Shown here: in pieces, positions 8,780 to 15,275 of the stretch
How positions within the stretch are numbered: the first letter of the stretch is position 1
Layout: every line of letters starts with the position of its first letter
Source: Pseudomonadota bacterium
Lineage (GTDB): Bacteria; Pseudomonadota; Alphaproteobacteria; Rhizobiales; Beijerinckiaceae
Assembly (NCBI GenBank): GCA_023393655.1
Contig: JAEWKP010000321.1
Coordinates: 1 to 15,408 of the forward strand
Reading direction: 5' to 3'
Length of the DNA stretch: 15,408 nucleotides
Position numbers and translations under genes: made by a program
The notes under the pieces: model-generated
Seen by the model: the letters and a program-made list of their open reading frames with translations, nothing else
Databases searched by the model: none
Told to the model about the DNA's origin: nothing

Positions 8780-9922
8780 TTACGTTGCCTGCCCCGACCT
8801 GAGCTGGTGGAGGGGCAGGAGGATCCTGAAATGCGTCCGGCGCGGAACGGACTCGCATTCGACGATTCCGCCGTGATCGCCGATCACCTTGGCGACAAGT
8901 GCAAGTCCAAGGCCACTTCCCTGGGCCTTGGTGGTGACGAAGGGATCGAACAGGTGCTGCACCAGGTCGGCAGGCACGCCCGGCCCGTTGTCGCGCACAC
9001 CGATCTCGAGCGGCAGCGCGATCCGTTCCGATGAGCCGGGAACCTGCAGGCGGATGCCCGGGCGATAGGCCGTCGTCAGCGTGATCTCGCCGTCGATCGC
9101 GTCTTCGCCGATGGCCTCGGCCGCATTCTTGACGAGATTGAGCAGGACCTGCACGAGCTGGTCGCGATTGCCGGCCACCGGCGGCAACGAGGGATCGTAG
9201 GTCTCCGTGAAGCGGATATGCCGGGCAAAGCCGGAATGGGCGAGGCGCTTCACATGGTCGAGCACGTCATGGACGTTGACCGCGTCGCGCTCGCTCGGCC
9301 GCTCGTCGCCGAACAATTCGACCCGCTCGACCAGTTTCACGATCCGATCGGTCTCGTCGCAGATGAGCTGCGTCAGCATCCGGTCGGAATCCGGGATCGA
9401 ACCTTCGAGCAGTTGCGCGGCGCCCCGGATGCCCGACAGCGGATTCTTGATCTCATGCGCCAGCATGGCGCCAAGCGCGGTGATCGAGCGCGCTGCCCCG
9501 CGATGCGTCAATTGCCTGTCCATTTTTTCGGCAATTGTCCGTTCCTGCAGCATCAACACCACCGCATCGCCCTGGCTGGGCAAGGGAGAGGCAAAGACAT
9601 CGACGATGTGATCGGTTCCGAGGCGCGGCGTGCCGAGATCGAGGCGGTATTCACTGACGCTGGCGCCGCGGCGCTGCACCTCCTCGATCACCCCCAGCAC
9701 GGGCGAGCCGAAAGCGACGAGATCGTCGATGCGCTGGCGCTTGAGCAGGGCGGCGCTCGACTGGAAGAAATCCTCGGCCGCCGTATTCGCATACAGCACG
9801 GCATGGCCCTCCCCGATCACCAGGACCGGCATCGGCAGCACGTTCAGCGCCTGGACCTCGATCGGGTCGAGCAGATAGGCGCTGCTGCCTCCAGGCCCCT
9901 TGTCGGCAAACATCGCCGTCAT
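8780..9922 (-). CDS. ntrB: Nitrogen regulation sensor kinase/phosphatase NtrB (NR(II))
   Basis: A soluble 380-residue histidine kinase with no membrane segment. A PAS-type sensing domain lies at about residues 22-130. The dimerisation/phosphorylation helix carries AHEIKNPLSG with H156, and the catalytic domain has N-box LNLVKNAAEA (261-270), DNGPGVP (311-317) and GSGLGL (335-340). NtrB phosphorylates or dephosphorylates NtrC according to PII protein state. ATG at 9920-9922 is chosen because GAGGGG (9931-9936) lies eight bases upstream. A TTG at 9941-9943, overlapping the dusB stop, would add seven residues but lacks such a site. It lies 17 bases downstream of dusB and 16 upstream of ntrC, forming one operon. 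Confidence 0.95.
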   Translation of the reverse strand: MTAMFADKGPGGSSAYLLDPIEVQALNVLPMPVLVIGEGHAVLYANTAAEDFFQSSAALLKRQRIDDLVAFGSPVLGVIEEVQRRGASVSEYRLDLGTPRLGTDHIVDVFASPLPSQGDAVVLMLQERTIAEKMDRQLTHRGAARSITALGAMLAHEIKNPLSGIRGAAQLLEGSIPDSDRMLTQLICDETDRIVKLVERVELFGDERPSERDAVNVHDVLDHVKRLAHSGFARHIRFTETYDPSLPPVAGNRDQLVQVLLNLVKNAAEAIGEDAIDGEITLTTAYRPGIRLQVPGSSERIALPLEIGVRDNGPGVPADLVQHLFDPFVTTKAQGSGLGLALVAKVIGDHGGIVECESVPRRTHFRILLPLHQLRSGQAT

Positions 9923-9930
9923 CGCCTCAT

Positions 9931-9936
9931 CCCCTC
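9931..9936 (-). promoter_or_regulatory. Ribosome-binding site deciding the ntrB start
   Basis: GAGGGG on the minus strand lies eight bases before ATG at 9920-9922 and thus favours that codon over the upstream in-frame TTG at 9941-9943. Confidence 0.6.
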
Positions 9937-9939
9937 GGC

Positions 9940-10929
9940 TCAAGCGGCTTCACGATCGCGGTCGGTCGAGAACAGGCCCGCCAGCGCCGCCAGGACCTGC
10001 TTGGGCTGATCCGAGGTCAGCAGGCTGCGGCGCAGCTCGGCATCGGGCCGGCAGCCATCGGCGACGGCATCATCCGCATAGGCCGCCAGATGCTTGCGGG
10101 CGTGGCGCACGCCATGGGCGATACCGATCAGAGCCAGCAGGCCCTCATAGTGCTCGCAGGCCAGCGCCAGCTTCTCGGCCAGCGTCGGCCGGCGAAACGC
10201 GCGCCCGTCGAGCGCCGCGCCGATCTCGCCGACCAGCCAGGGCCGGCCGAGCGCGGCGCGTCCCACCATGACGAAATCGGCGCCCGATTGTGCGAGGCAG
10301 TCCCGCGCATCCTCGACGTCATGGATGTCGCCATTGGCCACCAGGGGGAAATCCCCGGCGGCGCGCACCGCCGCGATCGCGCGCCAATCCGCCTTGCCCT
10401 TGTAGAATTGCTGGCGCGTCCGGCCATGGACCGTGATCATCCGCGCTCCCGCGGCGACAGCCCTGCGGGCGAGTTCGGGCGCATTGCGGGAGGCGTCGTC
10501 CCAGCCGAGGCGCATCTTGACCGTCACCGGCACGCTGGTGGAAGCGACGGCCGCCTCGACCAGCGCGACCGCATGGTCGAGATCGCGCATCAGGGCGGAG
10601 CCGGCCCAGCCGCCTGTCACCTTCTTGGCCGGGCAGCCCATGTTGATGTCGACGATATCGGCGCCATTGGCCTCGGCCAGTCGCGCAGCCTCCCCCATCC
10701 AGTAGGGATCGCAGCCGGCGAGCTGCACGACATGCGGCGACACACCCTCGCCTTCGGCCCGGATGCGCGCCTCCTCGCTACCACGCACGAATTCGTCGGA
10801 CGCAACCATCTCCGACACGACGACACCGGCATGGCTGCGAGCCGCGAGGCGGCGCATGACGATGTCGGTCACGCCTGACATTGGCGCCAGGAAGGCGCGG
10901 GACGCGATCGGGATACCTGCGATGTCCAA
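9940..10929 (-). CDS. dusB: tRNA-dihydrouridine synthase DusB (NifR3 family)
   Basis: A 329-residue flavin-dependent tRNA-dihydrouridine synthase. It has the N-terminal FLAPMSGVTD motif (13-22) and the family signature INMGCPAKKVTGGWAGSALMRD (about 95-116) with predicted catalytic C99. Flavin-barrel elements VKMRLGW (137-143), VHGRT (167-171) and VANGDI (197-202) follow, and then a helical C-terminal tRNA-binding domain. It reduces uridines in the tRNA D-loop. In alphaproteobacteria this gene is classically named nifR3 and heads the ntrBC operon, as here. The start is taken as TTG at 10927-10929: it is the only start codon between an in-frame stop at 10945-10947 and the conserved region. It is divergent from ispDF. 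Confidence 0.94.
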   Translation of the reverse strand: MDIAGIPIASRAFLAPMSGVTDIVMRRLAARSHAGVVVSEMVASDEFVRGSEEARIRAEGEGVSPHVVQLAGCDPYWMGEAARLAEANGADIVDINMGCPAKKVTGGWAGSALMRDLDHAVALVEAAVASTSVPVTVKMRLGWDDASRNAPELARRAVAAGARMITVHGRTRQQFYKGKADWRAIAAVRAAGDFPLVANGDIHDVEDARDCLAQSGADFVMVGRAALGRPWLVGEIGAALDGRAFRRPTLAEKLALACEHYEGLLALIGIAHGVRHARKHLAAYADDAVADGCRPDAELRRSLLTSDQPKQVLAALAGLFSTDRDREAA

Positions 10930-10949
10930 AGGGCCAGCCTGCTTTTAAG

Positions 10950-11014
10950 GCATTTCTCTGGATGCATATTTATTGGACAATGCTGCGGGAGCGCAAGCGC
11001 CTCGAGAGAAATGC
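10950..11014. repeat. 10-bp inverted repeat in the dusB/ispDF divergent region
   Basis: GCATTTCTCT (10950-10959) and AGAGAAATGC (11005-11014) are perfect reverse complements separated by 45 bases. AATGCTGC is also repeated directly at 10979-10986 and 11010-11017. The arms frame an A/T-rich core in the only long divergent intergenic region. It may be a two-site operator or a long-range hairpin in either leader; the function is unknown. Confidence 0.5.
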
Positions 11015-11076
11015 TGCATTGCAACAGCGTCGCACCCCCTGCCCCATCGCAGCAGAATTGGTTATGCCATGCGCCC

Positions 11077-12312
11077 ATGACCCGCTTGCAGCCAGAATCC
11101 AGCACCGTGCTCCGTCACTCCGATGCGCCTCAGCCCGTCGCCGCCCTGCTCGTCGCGGCCGGCCGTGGCCTGCGCGCCGGCGATGGCGAGCCGAAGCAGT
11201 ATCGGCTGGTCGAGGGGCGGCCGGTCCTTGCCCATGCGCTGACGCCCTTCCTGGCCGAACCGGCGATCGAGCGCATCGCCATCGTCATCGGCGAGGGTGA
11301 CGAGGCGCGTTACGCCAATGCCATGGCCGGCATCGACAGCTCCCGCCTCGCCGCCCCGACGCTCGGCGGCGCGACGCGCCAGGCCTCCGTACGCCGCGGG
11401 CTGCTCGCGCTCTCCCGCGAAGGCTTCGATGGCATCGTGCTCGTCCATGATGCCGCCCGGCCCTTCGTCTCGCGCGCCCAGATCAGCGCCGCGATCCACC
11501 GGCTCGGCGCCGGCGCCATCGCCGCGATCCCGGCCCTGCCCGTGACGGATACGGTGAAGCGCACCAGCGCCGACGGCCATGTCGCCGAGACACCGCCGCG
11601 CGACCAGCTCGTCACCGTCCAGACGCCGCAGGCCTTCCGCTTCAGGCCGCTGCTCGAGGCCCATGAGGCGGCGGAGGTGGCCCTGCTCCACGGCTTCACC
11701 GACGACGCTGCCCTGATGGAATGGGCCGGCCATCCCGTCGCGACCTTCCAGGGCGACCCGGCCAATGTGAAGCTGACCCATGCCGCGGATTTCCTGCGGG
11801 CCGCGGCACATCCGGGCAGGACGCTCGTGACACGGGTCGGCACCGGATACGACGTCCACGCCTTCGGCCCCGGCGACCATGTCTGGCTCGGCGGCGTCCG
11901 GATCGGGCATGACCAGGGTGTCATCGCTCATTCCGATGGCGACGTCGCGCTCCATGCCTTGACCGACGCCCTGCTCGGCGCTCTCGCCGACGGCGATATC
12001 GGCACGCATTTCCCGCCGAGCGATCCGCAATGGCGCGGCGCGGCATCGGCCCAGTTCCTCGCCTTTGCAGCCACGCGGGTCCGCGAGCGTGGCGGGCGCA
12101 TCGATTTCCTCGATCTCACCGTCGTCTGCGAGGCCCCGAAGATCGGCCCGCACCGCGAGGCCATCCGCGCCGAGATCGCGGCGATCGTCGGCCTCCCCCT
12201 CGGCAAGGTCGCGATCAAGGCGACGACTTCGGAACGCATGGGCTTTACCGGGCGACGCGAAGGCCTCGTCGCGCTGGCGACCGCGACGATCCGTCTGCCC
12301 GAGGAGGACTAG
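11077..12312 (+). CDS. ispDF: Bifunctional IspD/IspF: MEP cytidylyltransferase / MEcPP synthase
   Basis: A 411-residue fusion of two non-consecutive enzymes of the MEP isoprenoid pathway, the form usual in alphaproteobacteria. The IspD half (about 20-245) has the nucleotide-binding LLVAAGRG (24-31), EPKQY (38-42), VHDAARPF (123-130) and the QTPQAF motif (182-187). The IspF half (about 250-411) has GTGYDVHAF (255-263) with metal ligands D259 and H261, H293 in the following HALTDALLGA segment, the DIGTHFPPSD loop (307-316) and the ATTSERMGF segment (382-390). Products feed quinone side chains and undecaprenyl phosphate. ATG at 11077 places the conserved start about 20 residues in, but no clear Shine-Dalgarno sequence is seen; an in-frame ATG at 11011 is the alternative. 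pncC follows after two bases. Confidence 0.95.
   Translation: MTRLQPESSTVLRHSDAPQPVAALLVAAGRGLRAGDGEPKQYRLVEGRPVLAHALTPFLAEPAIERIAIVIGEGDEARYANAMAGIDSSRLAAPTLGGATRQASVRRGLLALSREGFDGIVLVHDAARPFVSRAQISAAIHRLGAGAIAAIPALPVTDTVKRTSADGHVAETPPRDQLVTVQTPQAFRFRPLLEAHEAAEVALLHGFTDDAALMEWAGHPVATFQGDPANVKLTHAADFLRAAAHPGRTLVTRVGTGYDVHAFGPGDHVWLGGVRIGHDQGVIAHSDGDVALHALTDALLGALADGDIGTHFPPSDPQWRGAASAQFLAFAATRVRERGGRIDFLDLTVVCEAPKIGPHREAIRAEIAAIVGLPLGKVAIKATTSERMGFTGRREGLVALATATIRLPEED
12303..12307 (+). promoter_or_regulatory. Ribosome-binding site of pncC within the last ispDF codons
   Basis: GGAGG lies seven bases before the pncC ATG and is formed by the terminal Glu codons of ispDF, so the acidic end of IspDF (EED) doubles as the next gene's translation signal. 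Confidence 0.65.
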
Positions 12313-12314
12313 CC

Positions 12315-12812
12315 ATGTTCGATCTCGACATCCGCTCGCTCGCGGCCGAACTGCTGAACATGAGCAAGGAGCGCGGCTTCACCGTCGCCACGGTCGAATC
12401 CTGCACCGGCGGCCTCGTCGGCGGCGCGCTGACCGCGATCGCGGGCTCGTCCTCGATGGTTCAGGGCGGCCTGATCACCTATTCCAACGAAGCCAAGACC
12501 GCACTCGCCGGCGTGCCCGTCGCGTTGATCAAGCAGCATGGCGCCGTCAGCGAGCCGGTGGCGCGGGCCATGGCGGAAGGCGGACGCCAGCGCCTCGACG
12601 CGACCTTCGCCGTCTCGATCACCGGCGTCGCCGGCCCCGGTGGCGGCAGCGCCGAGAAGCCCGTCGGACTGGTCCATTTCGCCTGCGCCGGACCTTCCGG
12701 CACGCGCCATCGCGAGCGGCGCTTCGGCGAGCAGTCGCGCGACGAGATCCGCCGCCTCAGCGTGCTGGAAGCGCTCGACCTGCTGCGCGAGACGGTGCTG
12801 ACCGGGCCCTGA
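12315..12812 (+). CDS. pncC: CinA-family C-terminal protein / nicotinamide-nucleotide amidohydrolase
   Basis: A 165-residue stand-alone CinA C-terminal domain, the usual size for the single-domain form. It carries the conserved ESCTGG (28-33), GGLITYSNEAK (51-61), GAVSEPVA (76-83) and ITGVAGPGGGSAEKPVG (102-118) motifs. Members of this family deamidate nicotinamide mononucleotide to nicotinate mononucleotide in the pyridine-nucleotide salvage cycle. The N-terminal molybdopterin-binding-like domain of long CinA proteins is absent. ATG at 12315 has GGAGG at 12303-12307 and sits two bases after the ispDF stop, so the two form an operon. The stop codon directly abuts the stop of the opposing gene. 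The enzyme activity is assigned by family, not shown here. Confidence 0.9.
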   Translation: MFDLDIRSLAAELLNMSKERGFTVATVESCTGGLVGGALTAIAGSSSMVQGGLITYSNEAKTALAGVPVALIKQHGAVSEPVARAMAEGGRQRLDATFAVSITGVAGPGGGSAEKPVGLVHFACAGPSGTRHRERRFGEQSRDEIRRLSVLEALDLLRETVLTGP

Positions 12813-13286
12813 TCAGGCGCCGAGAACCGGTGCCGCGCCGCGGCCATAGACCAGATCGGCCCGCCGCTCGAAGGCCTCGGCGAACTTGCGGAAGGCCTTG
12901 TCGAACATCGCGCCCATCAGCAAGCCGAGCATCCGGCTGGCGAATTCGTAGGAGATGAAGAACCCGATCTCGCAGCCCGCCTCATTGGGCTTGAAGGTCC
13001 AGCGGTTCTCCAGATAGCGGAACGGCCCGTCGACATATTCGACGAGGATCTTGAGATTTTCCGGATCGAGCGTGACGCGGCTGGTGAAGGTCTCGCGGAT
13101 CGCCTTGTAGCCGACGCTCATATCCGCGAGCAGCACCTCGCCGCCGCCCTCGCGCGGCGTGCGCCGACGCACCGTCAGTCCCTCGCAGAGCGGCAGGAAC
13201 TGCGGATACTTCTCGACATCGGCGACGAGCGCAAACATCTGCTCGGGCGAGTGCTTCACCCGGCGGGTGCTGTTGAACATCGGCAT
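12813..13286 (-). CDS. RatA/COQ10-family START-domain protein (polyketide cyclase-like)
   Basis: A 157-residue single-domain protein of the SRPBCC/START fold. Recognisable elements are the N-terminal STRRVKHSPEQMFALVADVEKYPQFLPLC (about 6-34), the central YVDGPFRYLENRWTF (84-98) and the C-terminal amphipathic helix GAMFDKAFRKFAEAFERRA (125-143). Homologues are annotated either as RatA-type toxins (anti-association of ribosomal subunits) or as coenzyme Q-binding COQ10. No RatB-like antitoxin partner is adjacent, and the gene follows lipA by 15 bases, so a role in ubiquinone or respiratory function is the better guess. ATG at 13284-13286 gives the expected N-terminus. It is convergent with pncC with no gap. 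Confidence 0.85.
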   Translation of the reverse strand: MPMFNSTRRVKHSPEQMFALVADVEKYPQFLPLCEGLTVRRRTPREGGGEVLLADMSVGYKAIRETFTSRVTLDPENLKILVEYVDGPFRYLENRWTFKPNEAGCEIGFFISYEFASRMLGLLMGAMFDKAFRKFAEAFERRADLVYGRGAAPVLGA

Positions 13287-13301
13287 CGAGAACGTGCCTT
13301 C

Positions 13302-14315
13302 TCAGCCGCGGCTGTTATGGCCGACACCGATCTGGGCATCGCGCGCTGCACGCAACTTGGCGAAATCCTCGCCCGCGTGATGCGAGGAACGGGTCAGCGG
13401 CGTCGAGGACACCATCAGGAAGCCCTTGGCATAGGCGATGGTCTCGAAGCTCTTGAACTCGTCGGGCGTGACGAAGCGGATCACGGCATGGTGCTTGCGC
13501 GAAGGCGCGAGATACTGGCCGATCGTCATGAAATCGACCTCGGCCGAACGCAGGTCGTCCATCAGCTGGAGCACCTCGTTCCGCTCCTCGCCCAGGCCGA
13601 CCATGATGCCGGACTTGGTGAAGATGGTCGGGTCGAGTTCCTTGACCCGCTGCAGCAGGCGCAGCGAATGGAAATAGCGCGCGCCCGGCCGCACCTTCAG
13701 GTACTTGCCCGGAACGGTCTCCAGATTGTGGTTGAAGACGTCGGGCTTGGCCGCCACGACCACTTCGAGCGCGCCGGGCTTGCGCAGGAAGTCGGGCGTC
13801 AGGATCTCGATGGTGGTCCCGGGCGAGGCCTTGCGGATCGCCTTGATCACCTGGGCGAAATGCTCGGCGCCGCCATCCTTGAGGTCGTCGCGGTCGACCG
13901 AGGTGATCACGACATGTTCGAGGCCGAGCTTGGCGACGGCGTCAGCCACCTTGCGCGGCTCTTCGAGATCGAGCGGCTGCGGCACGCCGGTCTTCACGTT
14001 GCAGAAGGCGCAGGCCCGCGTGCAGGTGTCGCCCATGATCATGAAGGTGGCGTGCTTCTTCTCCCAGCACTCGCCGATATTCGGGCAGCCGGCCTCCTCG
14101 CAGACCGTGACCAGCTTCTCGGCCTTCACGATCGCCTTGGTCTCGGCCCATTTCGGCGAGCCCGGCGCCTTGACGCGGATCCAGTCCGGCTTGCGCAGGA
14201 CCGGGTTTTCCGGGCGCTTCTGCTTCTCGGGATGGCGGATTTCCGTGGCTTGCGCCTTCGGATTGCCGGCATTGGGCCGCGGATCGCGGTTCAGCAGGTC
14301 GAGAACAAGCGCCAT
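13302..14315 (-). CDS. lipA: Lipoyl synthase LipA
   Basis: A 337-residue radical-SAM lipoyl synthase of normal length. The auxiliary cluster motif C-x4-C-x5-C is C72, C77, C83 (in VCEEAGCPNIGEC). The radical-SAM motif CTRACAFC has C98, C102, C105. The C-terminal TRSSHHAGEDF segment supplies the serine ligand of the auxiliary cluster. The enzyme inserts two sulfur atoms into octanoyl groups on the E2 subunits and GcvH, making the lipoyl cofactor. ATG at 14313-14315 (MALVLDLLNR) gives the expected N-terminus, although no good Shine-Dalgarno sequence precedes it. It is cotranscribed with the RatA/COQ10-like gene and sits near lpdA, whose product acts in complexes that need lipoate. Confidence 0.97.
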   Translation of the reverse strand: MALVLDLLNRDPRPNAGNPKAQATEIRHPEKQKRPENPVLRKPDWIRVKAPGSPKWAETKAIVKAEKLVTVCEEAGCPNIGECWEKKHATFMIMGDTCTRACAFCNVKTGVPQPLDLEEPRKVADAVAKLGLEHVVITSVDRDDLKDGGAEHFAQVIKAIRKASPGTTIEILTPDFLRKPGALEVVVAAKPDVFNHNLETVPGKYLKVRPGARYFHSLRLLQRVKELDPTIFTKSGIMVGLGEERNEVLQLMDDLRSAEVDFMTIGQYLAPSRKHHAVIRFVTPDEFKSFETIAYAKGFLMVSSTPLTRSSHHAGEDFAKLRAARDAQIGVGHNSRG

Positions 14316-14338
14316 AACAGGGTCCGGGCTTCAACAGC

Positions 14339-14362
14339 GGGAGCCGGCCAAAGCCGGCTCCC
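14339..14362. terminator. Strong hairpin between the YeaQ-like gene and lipA
   Basis: GGGAGCCGGC (14339-14348) and GCCGGCTCCC (14353-14362) form a perfect 10-bp G/C-rich stem with a four-base loop. On the minus strand no T-run follows, so it is not a classic intrinsic terminator. It lies 54 bases after the upstream stop codon and only 23 bases before the lipA start, so it may end upstream transcription or structure the lipA leader. Confidence 0.5.
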
Positions 14363-14416
14363 TCTAGCTAATCCCCAAAGCGCTCTGCCGCAACACCCGC
14401 CCCCGGCAACAGCGCT

Positions 14417-14695
14417 TCACCTGCGACCGCGGGCCGCGTTCCAGATCACGATGACGATGATGGCGCCGGCTATCGCCGCGGTCAGCGTCCGCCAGAAGCC
14501 GAAGATCGGAATCTCCATCAATTCCGCGACCTTGGCGCCGACGAAGGAGCCGGCGACGCCGACGAGCATATTGGTGAAGAGGCCGTGGTCGGACGAGGTC
14601 AGACGCTCGGCGATCCAGCCGGCAAGCAGGCCGATCAACAAGGTCATGAAGAAGCCATAGCCCGGCTGGGCCATGGTGGCGGCAAAGCTTTCCAT
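14417..14695 (-). CDS. GlsB/YeaQ/YmgE family stress-response membrane protein
   Basis: A 92-residue small membrane protein with three predicted hydrophobic segments at about residues 14-30, 42-58 and 71-86. The glycine-rich pattern is typical of the transglycosylase-associated/GlsB family (IGLLAGWIAERL, then NMLVGVAGSFVGAKV, then AAIAGAIIVIVIW). Members are linked to general and envelope stress; the biochemical role is unknown. ATG at 14693-14695 has a clear Shine-Dalgarno sequence, AGGGGG (14704-14709), eight bases upstream. It ends in a short basic tail (AARGRR), expected to face the cytoplasm. A second, divergent relative lies 75 bases upstream on the same strand. Confidence 0.85.
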   Translation of the reverse strand: MESFAATMAQPGYGFFMTLLIGLLAGWIAERLTSSDHGLFTNMLVGVAGSFVGAKVAELMEIPIFGFWRTLTAAIAGAIIVIVIWNAARGRR

Positions 14696-14770
14696 CTCGT
14701 GTACCCCCTAGCCATGCGCGAATGCGCGCCAGCGACTCGGGTCGTCGCCGGTTCCACGCGGCATGCTATC

Positions 14771-15109
14771 TCAGGCGATGAAGCGCGCCAGCAGGATAAT
14801 GAGGATGGCGCCGAGCACCGCCATGCCGGCATCGTCGAGGAAACCGTAACCGGTGTTCAGGCGCCAGCCGGTCAGGCGCACAATGCCCTGCCCCACCAGC
14901 ATGCCGAGCACGCCGACGACGGCATGGCGGATCACCCCGCCGCCACCGACGATCAGGCTCGCGGCAAAGCCCGTGACGGTGCCGAAGGCGACGGTCGGCA
15001 CGATGACGCTCCAGTCGAGCGGTAGCGTCCGGCGCGGCGGCAGGATCTCGATCTCCTCCTCGCGGACGACGCGATCGGGCTTGGATGATTTGCGGGTGCG
15101 CGGCGGCAT
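14771..15109 (-). CDS. Small membrane protein, GlsB/YeaQ-like with charged N-terminal extension
   Basis: A 112-residue protein. The first 30 residues are highly charged (PPRTRKSSKPDRVVREEEIEILPPRR) and probably cytoplasmic. Three hydrophobic stretches follow at about 34-54, 61-79 and 95-111. GGGGVIRHAVVGVLGMLVGQGIVRLTG (55-81) has the glycine pattern of the GlsB/transglycosylase-associated family, so it is probably a distant relative of the next gene downstream, but the match is weaker and the length greater than usual. ATG at 15107-15109 is used; the ribosome-binding site is weak. No specific function can be assigned. Confidence 0.7.
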   Translation of the reverse strand: MPPRTRKSSKPDRVVREEEIEILPPRRTLPLDWSVIVPTVAFGTVTGFAASLIVGGGGVIRHAVVGVLGMLVGQGIVRLTGWRLNTGYGFLDDAGMAVLGAILIILLARFIA

Positions 15110-15268
15110 GGGCGCAATATGGAGCGCGGGTGGGCAGACGCCAAGCGTCGGCGCTGGATACCAGCCGTCGTTTTCAGGTGACGCGGCCTGTCATTCCGGG
15201 GGTTCGGGCCTGCGGCGCGTCCCGGAATGACAATCATGTGCGCGGAACCGGCGCCTGAAGAGGAAGCC
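15110..15268. other. Intergenic region between lpdA and the small membrane protein gene
   Basis: These 159 bases hold two hairpin-forming repeats, listed separately, and a 5-bp hairpin GACGC-CAA-GCGTC at 15137-15149. I see no convincing promoter or coding sequence. Confidence 0.5.
15189..15232. repeat. REP-like 12-bp inverted repeat
   Basis: TGTCATTCCGGG (15189-15200) and CCCGGAATGACA (15221-15232) are perfect reverse complements around a 20-base G/C-rich loop. ATTCCGGG/CCCGGAAT palindromes are, to my recollection, common dispersed intergenic repeats in Hyphomicrobiales. It may also act as a 3' stabilising hairpin or terminator for lpdA. Confidence 0.6.
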
Positions 15269-15275
15269 TCAGGCG
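15252..15275 (-). terminator. Hairpin overlapping the lpdA stop codon
   Basis: CGCCTGA (15252-15258) and TCAGGCG (15269-15275) pair around a 10-base loop, and a competing inner stem GAGG/CCTC is possible. The right arm (plus-strand order) contains the lpdA stop codon. No T-run follows on the minus strand. Confidence 0.35.

Noticed and set aside
10945..10953. Two-codon minimal reading frame ATG-CCT-TAA just upstream of dusB
   Set aside because: Such minimal frames occur often by chance; no ribosome-binding site or conservation can be shown.
10930..11076. Sigma-54 (TGGCAC-N5-TTGC) or strong sigma-70 promoter for dusB or ispDF
   Set aside because: No good match to either consensus on either strand. 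The A/T-rich patch near 10965-10980 has only partial -10-like words without a convincing -35.
12813..13286. Toxin-antitoxin module
   Set aside because: No second small gene partners the RatA-like gene. Its neighbours are lipA and the convergent pncC.
13251..14660. Open frame of 469 codons on the plus strand antisense to lipA
   Set aside because: LipA is unmistakable on the minus strand; the antisense frame has no recognisable domain.
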